Source: Megamerina dolium
Lineage: Eukaryota; Arthropoda; Insecta; Diptera; Megamerinidae
DNA: 64,000 nt
Direction: 5' to 3'
Assembly (NCBI GenBank): GCA_963854835.1
Contig: OY978530.1
Location: 20,276,937 to 20,340,936, forward strand
Below, piece after piece: positions 47,111 to 57,488 of this stretch. The translations under genes were made by a program, and so were the position numbers. The notes beneath the pieces are model-generated. The model was given only the letters and a program-made list of their open reading frames with translations. It had not been told where the DNA came from and made no database searches. Each line of letters starts with the position of its first letter. Position 1 is the first letter of the stretch.

Positions 47111-47481
47111 TAAGTCGGTGCCGTGGCTCAGTGGTTAGTGTGTTGGCCTTCTGATCTGTAGCTCATGGTTCAATCCCCGGCTCATGCATAGTAAATTTAA
47201 TATCGAAAAGATTTTTCTTCCGAACGGTACCCACCTGTCGGCAAGCAATTGGCAATTCTTCCGACAGTAACAACTTGCCATGAAAAAGCTTCTAAAAGAA
47301 CTCTGTGACAAAGCTCAGAAAAAGTGATGTCGCAAGGGTTCTGCCGTTCGGAACCGGATAAAATAAGTAGGTCCCTTCTAATAATGTCCAAAATTTAACA
47401 CGCACAACAGTAATTGAAAAGAAGCTCGGCCAGTGAGCCCTTCGGGGCTTTAAGTGCCACATATTTTTTTTTTTTTTATTT
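47111..47481 (+). repeat. SINE copy f, full length with 10-bp target duplication
   Basis: Flanked by TTAAGGAAAT (47101-47110 and 47482-47491). The head GTCGGTGCCGTGGCTCAGTG, GTTAGTGTGTTGGCCTTCTG and GGTTCAATCCCC resembles a tRNA (A box about 47123-47133, B box about 47168-47178), closest by eye to tRNA-Lys. The body runs to TTAAGTGCCACATA and the tail is T-rich. It is the best reference copy of this family in the window. Confidence 0.9.
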
Positions 47482-48099
47482 TTAAGGAAATGACGCAGGG
47501 GACACTTTTAGATAAAATATACGAACACATAGAACTAGCGCAAATAATATTTATAATGAACCAAAGAAGATTCGAAGATATGTGTATTAGACCGGAATAC
47601 AGAATACAGAAAGCATACAAATCATATTCTAAAAAGTGGCTTAGAAGAAATTTTAATACAGATGAAAAAGACTATAACCAAAATCCACAATATTTTAACA
47701 AACGCAAAGGGTACATAGATAGTTACTCAGGACAAATCAGAAAAAACCAAAATTTTTCATATAGGGAGTGTAACTCAGGACAAATCAAACAAAATCAAAA
47801 ATACGGAAATATGTCGGTACATAGAAAACAGAATCCACATAATTGTTTCCAAAGCAAAGGGTATCAAAATAATTCAGGTCAATTTCATAGGCCCCAACAG
47901 ATAGGAAAATTCCAGTCAAAATCGCTCGAATCAACTTACACAAAACCGGGAAAAACCTATGGAAGTAGACAATATAAAGAGAAAGCAAAGAGAACAAGAA
48001 GAAAAACACACCGAGTTAAATTTGTGTCAATGACATAAGAATAAAGCTGGCGAATACCAAAAAGAAGAAGAGCAGAATTTTTGGAGGAACAGCATCGGA

Positions 48100-50872
48100 C
48101 TGTCTCCCTACCATAACACTCACGATCAAAAATAAGAAATATATTGCTCTCATAGATACCGGACCTAGTATAAGCCTAATTGACAGTAATATAAACGATT
48201 TTCCAAAAATTTTTTTAAAGAAACCAATTGAATTTAGCACAGTACCCAAAGACGATATAATTAAATACGAAGTTGAAGGGACGAAAGTATAGTTTTATTA
48301 TAGAAATTATGTTTGACCCAACAATAGACTTAGCAGATGGATGCATAACGCTAAATAAAAAATGACAAAATTTAGAAATAATCCTTATACTAACCTGGAA
48401 GTTTGCACATTGGAAGCCAATGATTTTGATTGTTATAGAATACAGTTAAGCCATTTAAATATAGAAGAAAGTAAAGAAGTAGTAATCATTTTGAAACGAT
48501 CTTAGAACTTGTTTTTTAAAGAAGGAGACCAATTAACAAATACGACGAAAATCTTACACGAAATCAGAACAACACCGTACAAACAATTAAACAGTAAATT
48601 ATACAGATACCCTCCGCAGCATGAAGCAGAAGTACGAAAACAAATTAAAGAAATGGAAGAACAAGGAATCATAGGAAAAAGTCATTCATGATACTCTAGT
48701 CCATTAATTGTAGTTCTTAAGAAAATGGACAACTCAGGGGAACGTAAATACAGGATCGTGATAGACTACAGAAAATTGAATTAGGTAACCATAGACCACA
48801 AATACCCAATACGGACTGTACGAATTTATTATAATGCCACTGTGGTTAAAAAATGCACCCGCAACATTCCAACGTTTAATAAACAAAACACTAAGGGACT
48901 TGATTAATAAAATATGTGTAGTTTATCTAGACGACATTTTGATTTTTAGTACATCCCTACAGGAGCACGTAAATACAAAAACATACATCTTCAGAACATT
49001 AAAACAAGCTAATCTCAAGATTCAAATCGATAAATGTAATTTCATGAAAAAAGAGACACAATTTTTAAGACACATTTTGACAGAAAATGGATTAAAACCA
49101 AACCCTGATAAAATAAAAGTAGTAGAAACATTACCACTACCTAAAACAGAGAAACAAATAAAAAGATATTTAGGGATAACAGGGTACTACCGCAAATTAA
49201 TAAAGGATTACGCAAAAGTAGCCCAACCCATTACAAAATATTTAAAGAAAAATGTAAAAGTAAACGTAAAAGATCCAAGCTATATAAAAGCATTCGAAAA
49301 GTTAAAAACATTAATTAGCTCTCATCCAATATTAAGATACCTGAACTTTGACAAGCCATTCACATTAACCACAGACGCATCAAACTATGCAAGAAGCAAT
49401 TGGAGCAGTGCTTTCCCAAGAAGGACACCCAGTATGTTTTATATCAAGGACACTAAATAATCACGAGAAAAATTACTCCGCGACAGATAAAGAATTTTTA
49501 GATATTTTATGGAGCTTAAACTATTTAAGACCCTATCTTTATGGAAGAAAATTTACAATTTTCACCGATCACCAACCTATAAAATTTTTGCATTCAAAAT
49601 ACAAAGGGAAGGATATGTCACCGAGACATCAAAGATGCCTATTAAAATTGGGCGAATATGACTTTAATATAGAATATTTGAAAGGGAAGGAAAATCAAGT
49701 AGCAGATTTCCTAAGTAGAATAGAGAACAATTCCAATGTCAATCAAGAAAAGGACGAAGATAAAGATGTTAATGAATTTTTGTTTCTGCAAAATTCAGAA
49801 GATAGCAGATCAAGTTTGGAAATGTTAGACAATTTAGAAGATATTGAAACTCTAACAACAATCCATTCAGCTGAAGAAGATCTACACTACCATTTTTGCA
49901 TTAAGAAAGAAATAGTAAATAAATACAAAACTCAGATAATTTTAACAAACAACAAAGTAGAGGAATTAAAAAGCAGAATGCCACTTTGATAGAATGGTCG
50001 AAATATTTCGAAAATACATTACGAAAGGAAATATAGGAATATATTAGGAGTTATGTGACACAGATTACAACGTAGTTCAACAAAAATTAATAGAAATGTT
50101 TTCTAACGACAGACAATTAAAATTTATTAAATGCACACTTAGAGCACAAGATATCGAAACCGAACTTGAAGCAGTGAAGCAGATATCACTGTACCATATC
50201 AGAGAAAGTATGCATTCGGGCATTCAAGAAACCTATAATCATATAAGAAATAAAATTTATTACCCTAAGTTAATGGAGTTAGTGCAAATGGTAATCAATC
50301 AATGTGATATATGCAAAGAGGTTAAGTATGACCGGAACCCTCTTAAACTGGAATTCAATTACACTGAAACACCATCAGACATAAATGAGATAATACATAT
50401 AGACACATGCGTAATGAAAAAGTTTTAATTATTAACAATAATAGATAAATTCTCTAAATTCGGAGCAGCATACCCTTTGAATGATAGAAACCACGTGACA
50501 ATTATCGAGCAGTTAGAAAATCATTTTTCAAAGATAGGAATACCAGCAAAAATAGTAGCTGATGATGAATTCAAAACAATTCGTATTAAAGAATTTCTAG
50601 ACCAAGAAGGAATTGAACTTCATCTTACCAAACCACATAGCCATACTGGTAACGCAGACGTAGAACGAATGCACATTACAATTGCAGAAAAATTCAGGAT
50701 AATATACCATTCGCATAAAAATCTACCAATTAACCAAATAATGCAAAAAGCCATTAGAAACTATAACAATAGATATCATTCAACTATTAAAAGCACTACT
50801 ATTGATGTACAAAACGGAAAAATAGACAAAGAACTAAATAACAAAACATGGAACTATGTAAAAGGAAAGTAA
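48100..50872 (+). pseudogene. Errantivirus pol with RT motif A deleted
   Basis: Protease ALIDTGPSISLIDSN near 48150; RT entry QLNSKLYRYPPQHEAEVRKQ and IVIDYRKLN; then HKYPI jumps at about 48815 to LYEFIIMPLWLKNAPATF, skipping the TxDLxxGFHQI motif A that holds the first catalytic Asp (about 100 nt). YLDDILIFS, RNase H (LTTDASNYA, FTDHQPIKF, QVADFLSR) and integrase (HHCC end CDICKEVKYDR, then IHIDTCVM, VADDEFK and NADVERMH) follow. Stops at 48287, 48690, 48784, 49988 and 50426 and a shift near 49390 add to the damage. Confidence 0.82.
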
Positions 50873-51023
50873 TAAACAAACTAAATACAAAAAGAGAAGA
50901 AAAACTATGAGGCACTAAGAAATAAACAACAACCCAAATTTAAGAAGAAAAGCCTAAAAAACGTACACCCATGCAACACTAAAAGATCATTTAAATTTAC
51001 AGATAACAATAATACTTCGACTG

Positions 51024-52451
51024 ATGATACAAGGGACGCACTTAATTAATGGAAACGTTACCTTAACGGAAATAAGGGACCAAACAGGATTTGCAGATTT
51101 TCATATAAAAAACCAAGAAATAGTTAAAAAGACTGAAATAGTTCTTTATATGATTAACGTAAGTAAGATAGAGAATATTTTAGATAAAATGACTGACAAT
51201 ATAGTAATAGTCAAAGCTAAATACAAAGATTTACTTCAGTTAGAAATAGTAGATACAAGAAACAAACTACTTGCATTAAAACCCAAAATAAATAAACAAA
51301 AACGTGGACTAATAAATAGTGTAGTTCATTCAAAATGTAGACATTCAAAATCATCTATTACAGACGGGCGAGAAAATTAATAAACAAATTCTGGTCAATA
51401 ATTATTTCAATATAGCATTAGAACAATTAACTGACATTATAAGTAATGACAAAATTAAATGTCATACACAGTTTATTGATAAAGAATATGAGCGTAGTAT
51501 ATGTTTGGACTAATTAACAAAAATCCAATTCTTAAAAACTGGAATAGAATAAATACTTGGTTGTAGCAACGAAATACAAAATAATACATCCTAGCATATT
51601 AACAAGCAATGAAATAATAAAGTATGATATTGATTATAATAAATTAAAGTATTTACAATCGGGAACAGCATATTTTAATGCGCATATTTAGTACTTGGCA
51701 TATAAATTTCCATTACTTTTGAAAATATTAAAATCAGATATCTAATACCAATACCCAACGAAACAAATAATGAAATAGATTTAGAAATAGAACAAATTTT
51801 TGACTACAAAAATAAAACCTTAAAGTTTGAAGAAAATAAACAATTACAAAATATGAATTCAAGCACACACTGTTCAATAAAAGCGAGTTGCCAGCTCATT
51901 AGTAATAAGGAGATAGAGATAATAGAACTAGATGTAGATACAGTTATTATTAAAATTGCAAAAATCATTGTAATATATCAATCATGCACTAGTAATAAAA
52001 TTCGAATAAATGGAAATAATTTAATAAGATACAATAATTGCTCACTAAAAATAAATAATTACTATCTTTCAAATACAGAAGAAAATGTAGATGATAAAAA
52101 ATTATATATACCCAATACGAAAAAAGACAAAATTTCGCACAAAAAGTAACATTAAATGATATAGTTAAAATAAACAAATTAAATTTGAGTAACATTGTAA
52201 AATTAAGTCAGCACAGTAAAATTTATTATGGATGCATTATAATAATATCAATTGTAATAATATTATTTGTCATAATTGTAATTACCAAACATAAACGTAT
52301 AACAATAAAACTAAATAGTAGAATTCCGGAGAATTCTAAACTAAAAGGGGGGGTAGTTACGTATAATGTCAATAACTCACCTACCTATATAAATGCACAG
52401 TCAGCAGCTGACGATATTGACAAATGTATTATAATAACAACCAAAAAATAA
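51024..52451 (+). pseudogene. Errantivirus env remnant
   Basis: The first block (to 51380) has a basic cleavage-like KQKRGLINSV motif at its end; the next coding block (51853-52149) is Cys- and Asn-rich (THCSIKASCQL, CTSNKIRIN); the last (52185-52451) has a membrane anchor, YYGCIIIISIVIILFVIIVI, and a short basic tail, its frame running about 100 bases into the 3' LTR. Stops between the blocks, for example 51380 and about 51513, mean no complete protein. Layout matches the env of 17.6/297-group errantiviruses. Confidence 0.72.
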
Positions 52452-52708
52452 AACAAAATCAACTTCCAATATAATGCAACTGTTGCAATAAATAACATAA
52501 AAGCATTATCAATAAATTATAATAAATTATGATTAAGCATTTATTTAAGTTCTGATTAAGCACTAATATTGCAACTTTCATTAAAACTGGAAATAAAGAT
52601 AAGAATCAGTCTGGTCTGAAGCCTCACACATTCATGTTGTGTTAGTTCAAACTATCTTGATTTATACATTTTTAAAAAAAGACCTTTTACGAAACCCAAA
52701 ACAAAAGT
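52355..52708 (+). repeat. 3' LTR of the 17.6-type errantivirus, 354 bp
   Basis: Starts AGTTACGTATAATGTCAATA after a G-rich polypurine tract and ends ACAAAAGT before CGCG. Confidence 0.87.
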
Positions 52709-54501
52709 CGCGTGTTCATGCCGGTTATGTCAATATCGTCAGCATACGCAAACAGCATGACACTTTTGTTGAAGATAGTGCCATTATGTCGTAGATCAGC
52801 AGCTCGAATTATTTTCTCCACAATAAGATTGAAGAAGTCGCACGGTAACGAATCACTTTGTCTGAAACCCCATTCGGTATTAAACGTTGTGGAGAGGTCC
52901 TTCCCAAAGTCGAATGAGATTTGCAGGAATACCGAACTCAGACATTGTTGCGTAGAGGTAATCCCTTACCGGACTGTCGAAAGCGGCTTTATAATCAACA
53001 AGTAGGTGGTGTGTGTCGATCTGTTTTTCTTGGGTCTTCTCCAGGATTTGGCGCAGTGTGAAAATCTGGTCGATGGTGGATTTACCAGGTCTGAAGCCAC
53101 ACAGGTCCAATCAGGTTGCTGAGCATTGGCTTACATCTTTCACACAATATGCACGATAAATCATTGTATGCGATGCTCAGGAGACTTATTCCACGGTAGT
53201 TGGTGCAAATTGTAGGGTTTCACTTTTTATGTACGGGACAGAGAACACTGAGCCTCCAATCATCAGGCATGTTTTCGTCCGACCATATTCTGATTATGAG
53301 CTGGTGCATGCAGGCGAGCAGCTCATCGCCTTCGGTCTTAAACAACTCGGCAGGCAAGCCATCAGCGCCTGCAGCTGTTTTGTTCTTCAGCCTTAAAATG
53401 AACGTTTTTCAACCTCTTCATAGTCGGGTGGTGGAACATCAACACCATCATCTGTAATTGGGGTTATCGGGGAATCTCCTCCACTGGCGGAATTCATACA
53501 TCCGACCATATTCTGCTTATGAGCTGGTGCATGCAGGCGAGCAGCTCATCGCCTTCGGTCTTAAACAACTCGGCAGGCAAGCCATCAGCGCCTGCAGCTT
53601 TTTTGTTCTTCAGCCTTAAAATGAACGTTTTTCAACCTCTTCATAGTCGGGTGGTGGAACATCAACACCATCATCTGTAATTGGGGTTATCGGGGAATCT
53701 CCTCTACTGACGGAATTCTTCGTAGTATCGCAATTTAGTAACGTGGAGAAGTTTTCCATCCGTAGGCTCACTGCACTCTGGACATCTGTAACCAGATTCC
53801 CATTTCCGCGCTTGATATTTTCGAAGAATTTTCGAGTCTCGTTCTTGTCGGTACACATCTTTATCTCCTCATACTCGCATCTTTCCAACTCAATCTTTTT
53901 GCGCCTGAAAAGAAGTCATGGAGTGGGATATATGTGTCCACTGTGCGCATGTATCATCAAGTGGAGGAGTGTTCTGCATAAGTAGATCCGATAGTCGAGT
54001 GGCAAATGCATCTGCTGTCTCTGATGATTACAGCTTATTGACCATGTCGCTTTGTGGATGTCGAGATGTTGGAATCTGGTACCACTAATTACCATGTTTC
54101 GTGCTGCTGCGAAGTCGATCAGCCTCATTCCGTTATCGGACGTGTTCTGGTGGAGGCTGAATTTTCCGACTGTTGGACCAAAGGTACCTTCCTTGCCCAC
54201 CCTGGCATTAAAGTCGCCAAGCACGATTTTGGTCTTTGGTCACATTGTCATTCTCATCCGTCGGAGCGTGGGCACATATTAGGGTGATGTTAAAGAATGT
54301 TTCCCTAATACTGATTGTGGCCAGCCGTTGGTTCACAGGCGTGAAATGTAAGACAAGGTGTAGTAGTCTCTTGCTGGCAAAAATCCACATCTCAATTCGT
54401 GCCTTTCAGCATGGCAACTGTAGTATATATCACAGGACGCTCTTTTGGAGCAGCCCTGTCCCGTCCATCGCATTTCCTGGAGAGCGGTGATGTCAGCCCA
54501 T
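52709..54501 (-). mobile_element. RTE LINE copy, 5' portion (D), with a tandem duplication
   Basis: On the minus strand it runs from the endonuclease (ADITALQEMRWTGQGCSKR near 54475) through LGDFNARVGKEGTFGPTVGK, the linker and the RT entry CGFRPGKSTIDQIFTLRQIL to LLAYADDIDI at 52735. Deletions remove endonuclease sequence near 54044 (HKATW to NHQ) and linker near 53914, and 223 bp are duplicated in tandem (53278-53500 and 53501-53723). It is the same copy as 43850-44513. Confidence 0.85.
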
Positions 54502-55918
54502 TTATTCAACGTATTTGCCCTCACTAACTATACATTTTTCCCATCTCTCGGGCAATTTGTGTATACCATGCCAAAGGAATTCCTTATTTTTCGAGGCAAA
54601 CTACTCGTCAAGCCATTTTCCGACGTCTTCATATGAATCGAAGTGCTGTTCGGCGAGCGCGTGACCCATCGACGAAAACAGGTGATAGTCAGATGGGGCC
54701 AGGTCTGGTGAATAAGCGGGATGAGGTAGCACCTCCCAATGGAGTGTGTCCAAGTAGTTTTGGCCCAGTTTTGACGTATGCGATGGGGCGTTGTCGTGGA
54801 GAAAAATCAGCTTCTCATGTCTTTGTGCATAACCAGGCCTCTTTTCACCCAAAGCACGGCGGAATTTCACTAGTTGTTGGTGGTAGCGGTGAGTATTGAC
54901 AGTTTCACCAGGTTTAAAAAAAATAAATAAATATGTGGCCACATAAAGCCCCAAAGGGCTCATTGGCCGAGCTTCTCTTCCATTACTGTTGTGCGTCTTA
55001 AATTTTGGACAATATTAGAAGGGACCTACTTATTTTAGCCGGTTCCGAACGGCAGAGCACTTGTGACATCACTTTTTCTGAGCTTTGTCACAGAGTTCTT
55101 TAAGAAGCTTTTTCATGGCAAGTTGTTACTGTCGGAAGAATTGCCAATTGCTTGCCGACAGGTGGGTACCGTTCGAAAGAAAAATCTTATCGATATTAAA
55201 TTTGTTATGCATCAGCCGGGTATTGAACCACCGACCTACAGATCAGAAGGCGAACACACTAACCACTGAGCTACGGCACCCACCAGGTTTCAAAAGCTCG
55301 TAATAGATGAGACCCTGCTGATCCCACCAAACGCACAGCATCGTATTGCGTCCAAAGCGGTTTGGTCTTGGAGAAGAAGTTGCTGATTGGCCGGGATCGA
55401 CCCACGATTTTTTCCGTTTAGGATTCTCAAAGTATTTCCACTTAACATCGCAAGTCAACACTAGATGCAGGAACGACTTTCTTTTTTGTCTAGAGCAAGC
55501 AAGATTTCGCATGTGTTTTGGCGTCGCTCCATCTGCCTATCGTTGAATTCATGGGGTACCCACTTTCCAAATTTGTGAACCTTTCCCATGGCTCATAGAC
55601 GTATGAAAATGGCTTGTTGAGTAACACCTAACTGTTCGGCAAGCATTTTTTGCGATTGGGTGTCTTCCTCATACAAAAAAAAAACCTGCAAATCATGGTC
55701 CTCAACTTTTCTGGGTCTATTTTCACGCTTCTTGTTACTCAAGTCAAAATGGCCTTCTGTGAACCGACGAAACCAGTCTCTGGTAGTGGTTTCCGATAGC
55801 GCACTTTCACCATAGGCCTCCACAAGCATTCGATGCGACCAGCAGCAGATTTCTTCAAATTGAAGCAAAAAAGTGGAGCTTCCCGCGAATGCTCTTTTTC
55901 TGGCACGAAACTAGACAT
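54502..55918 (-). pseudogene. Mos1-like mariner transposase, interrupted by a SINE
   Basis: Starts MSSFVPEKEHSREAPLFCFN. Helix-turn-helix SHRMLVEAYGE and QSQKMLAEQLGVTQQA; catalytic region with LTCDVKWKYFENPKRK (first Asp, where Mos1 has TGDEKW), SWVDPGQ and FGRNTMLCVWWDQQGLIYYE. After the SINE: GETVNTHRYHQQLVKF, FLHDNAPSHTS (second Asp) and YSPDLAPSDYHLF (third Asp, DD34D), then HGIHKLPERWEKC and GKYVE. Stops and frameshifts near 55870, 55540 and at 54597 break it. Confidence 0.85.
54916..55280 (-). repeat. SINE copy g inside the mariner, 10-bp target duplication
   Basis: CACCAGGTTT at 54906-54915 and 55281-55290. Tail AAAAAAAATAAATAAATATG at the left (plus strand), head CTACGGCACC at the right. 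The mariner frame continues on either side (KPG before, KPGETVN after). Confidence 0.9.
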
Positions 55919-56053
55919 GATTATACGAGGAAAAATGTATGTTGTTGTATGAAATCACTGATGATGTTTACTAATTGATGTAAACAGATGGCGAACTAAA
56001 AAAAAAGGATGCACAGCCATCTACGAGCAAACAGTGGATTTAAGCTTGTACAC

Positions 56054-56059
<6 letters not shown>

Positions 56060-56101
<42 letters not shown>

Positions 56102-56441
56102 GCACTTAAAGCCCCAAAGGGCTCATTGGCCGAGCTTCCCTTCCATTACTGTTGTGCGTCTTAAATTTGGACAGTATTAGAAGGGACCTACTTATTTTAG
56201 CCGGTTCCGAACGGAAGAATACTTGTGACATCACTTTTTCTGGGCTTTGTCACAGAGTTCTTTAAGAAGCTTTTTCATAGCAAGTTGTTACTGTCGGAAG
56301 AATTGCCAATTGCTTGCCGACAGGTGAGTACCATTCGAAAGAAAAATCTTATCGATATTAAATTTGTTACGCATCAGACGGGGATTGAACCACGACCTAC
56401 ATATCAGAAGGCGAACACACTAACCACTGAGCTACGGCACC
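56060..56441 (-). repeat. SINE copy h, with TA-repeat tail
   Basis: CACCTGATA at 56051-56059 and 56442-56450 is a 9-bp target duplication that overlaps the mariner end. The tail side is a pure TA run (56058-56098), then GTGGCACTTAAAGCCCCAAA; the head GCTACGGCACC is at the right. Confidence 0.88.
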
Positions 56442-56450
56442 CACCTGATA

Positions 56451-57070
56451 CATTATCTTAAAAATCTTTTGTTAATTGTTACTATAATTAAAATGATCAA
56501 AAATTTGCTTAAAGAACATTGTCTTGCTTTCAAAAATTAAAAAAAAAATATACATTCAAAATCTTGTGGTCAACCAGAGGATTGATAATGTTGACAATGA
56601 ACAAATGTTGAACTGTAAAAAAAATTGTAATAATTTTACATTGAAGCGATCAAATTGGTAAGTTGGCAAAAATGTTATATGATTTTATTTAATGTATTTG
56701 TATTAACAGAAAAGAAGCAAGAAAGGAAGAAGCAAGCATATTCATCATAAGCCATACAATTGTTAATTTTGTATAGATCCAATAGCTGAAGTAAGTAAAT
56801 TGTTTAATTTTTTTTTTATTTGATTACAGTGCATCTATCTATTATATAAAATTTATATGAACAGAAGCAAGCATATTTAAGATAAGCTATACAAGCCATA
56901 GATTTGTTAATTTTGGATACAGCCAATGGCTGAAGTAAGTAAATTGTTTACCATTCGTTTTTTTGATTTTATTACAGTGCATCTATGCTGAATATGCAAT
57001 TGGAAAAAAAGAAAAGTAAAAGTGCTGTGATCTTAGTGAAATAGGGCAGAATTTAGTTAAAATCTGTTAA
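56451..57070. other. AT-rich region with a duplicated intron-like segment
   Basis: GAAGCAAGCATATT...GCATCTAT occurs twice (56729-56837 and 56864-56986). Each copy holds GTAAGTAAATTGTTTA (donor-like, 56791 and 56935) and a T-rich tract ending TTACAG (56829 and 56977), enclosing 39 and 43 nt. No coding frame is obvious across them. They lie directly upstream of the transposase-like gene. Confidence 0.5.
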
Positions 57071-57247
57071 CCTTGCATCCATTGTATTGCTTTTAATTTG
57101 TGTAACTTTTGTGGCGAAATGAACCAGATTTACCAAAAGAGAATTGTAATCACATGTAGTCTTTGTGAGCATATTTGGCGAATTTATGGTCTGCAATGTT
57201 GTGTTGTATGTGTCAACATTATAAAATTACAGCGTTCTTTAACTTGA
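57071..57247 (+). other. Short cysteine-rich open segment
   Basis: The frame opened by the stop at 57068-57070 reads PCIHCIAFNLCNFCGEMNQ and later TCSLCEH and GLQCCVVCVN before TGA at 57245. Four CxxC-type pairs in 58 codons suggest a zinc-binding module. There is no start codon at its beginning, so it may be an exon of the gene downstream or chance. Confidence 0.3.
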
Positions 57248-57488
57248 ATATTGAACATAGTATATGGGCACAACAAATAAGCCTTAATCTCTGTCTTATT
57301 AATAATTTATAAATGCTTTTATTGATTTCTTTTTTAATTTTTTTATTTGCAGATTATTATTATTATTATTATTAGTATTACTTGTTATTATTAATACTAT
57401 GATTATTGTTAATATTACTATCTATTCTTATTATAATTGCTTTTACTATTCATTATATTATATCTATTATATCATTATTGTTAGCGCT

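Larger units (their letters stand above)
45276..48038 (+). pseudogene. Errantivirus gag, split by two insertions
   Basis: The N-terminal part (45328-45633) includes IAHLPVFTGHGDVTINSFFS and VKKKAIRMIFYRTVQGEAKN. After the mariner and the SINE the frame resumes with TQGTLLDKIYEHIELAQIIF, RRFEDMCIRPEYRIQKAYK and a long Gln/Asn/Lys-rich tail to 48038. The two halves together look like one 17.6-type Gag. No CCHC knuckle is seen. Stops also occur between the insertions. Confidence 0.75.
44514..52708 (+). mobile_element. 17.6/297/ZAM-type errantivirus with env and nested insertions
   Basis: LTRs begin AGTTACGTATAATGTC and end ACAAAAGT; the target duplication is CGCG (44510-44513 and 52709-52712). 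The primer site TGGCGCAGTCGGTAG is the tRNA-Ser type of 17.6 and 297. A polypurine tract AAAAGGGGGGGT precedes the 3' LTR. The LTRs differ in length (447 and 354 bp) and at many positions, so this is an old insertion. Gag is interrupted by a DD41D mariner (45733-47037) and a SINE (47111-47481). Confidence 0.9.
54502..56057 (-). mobile_element. Mos1-like mariner (mauritiana type), right end only
   Basis: The end at 56057 reads, on the minus strand, TCAGGTGTACAAGCTTAAAT, close to the Mos1 inverted repeat, with TA outside. The other end is cut exactly at the transposase stop (54502-54504), where RTE copy D begins. A SINE (54916-55280) lies inside. Confidence 0.85.
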
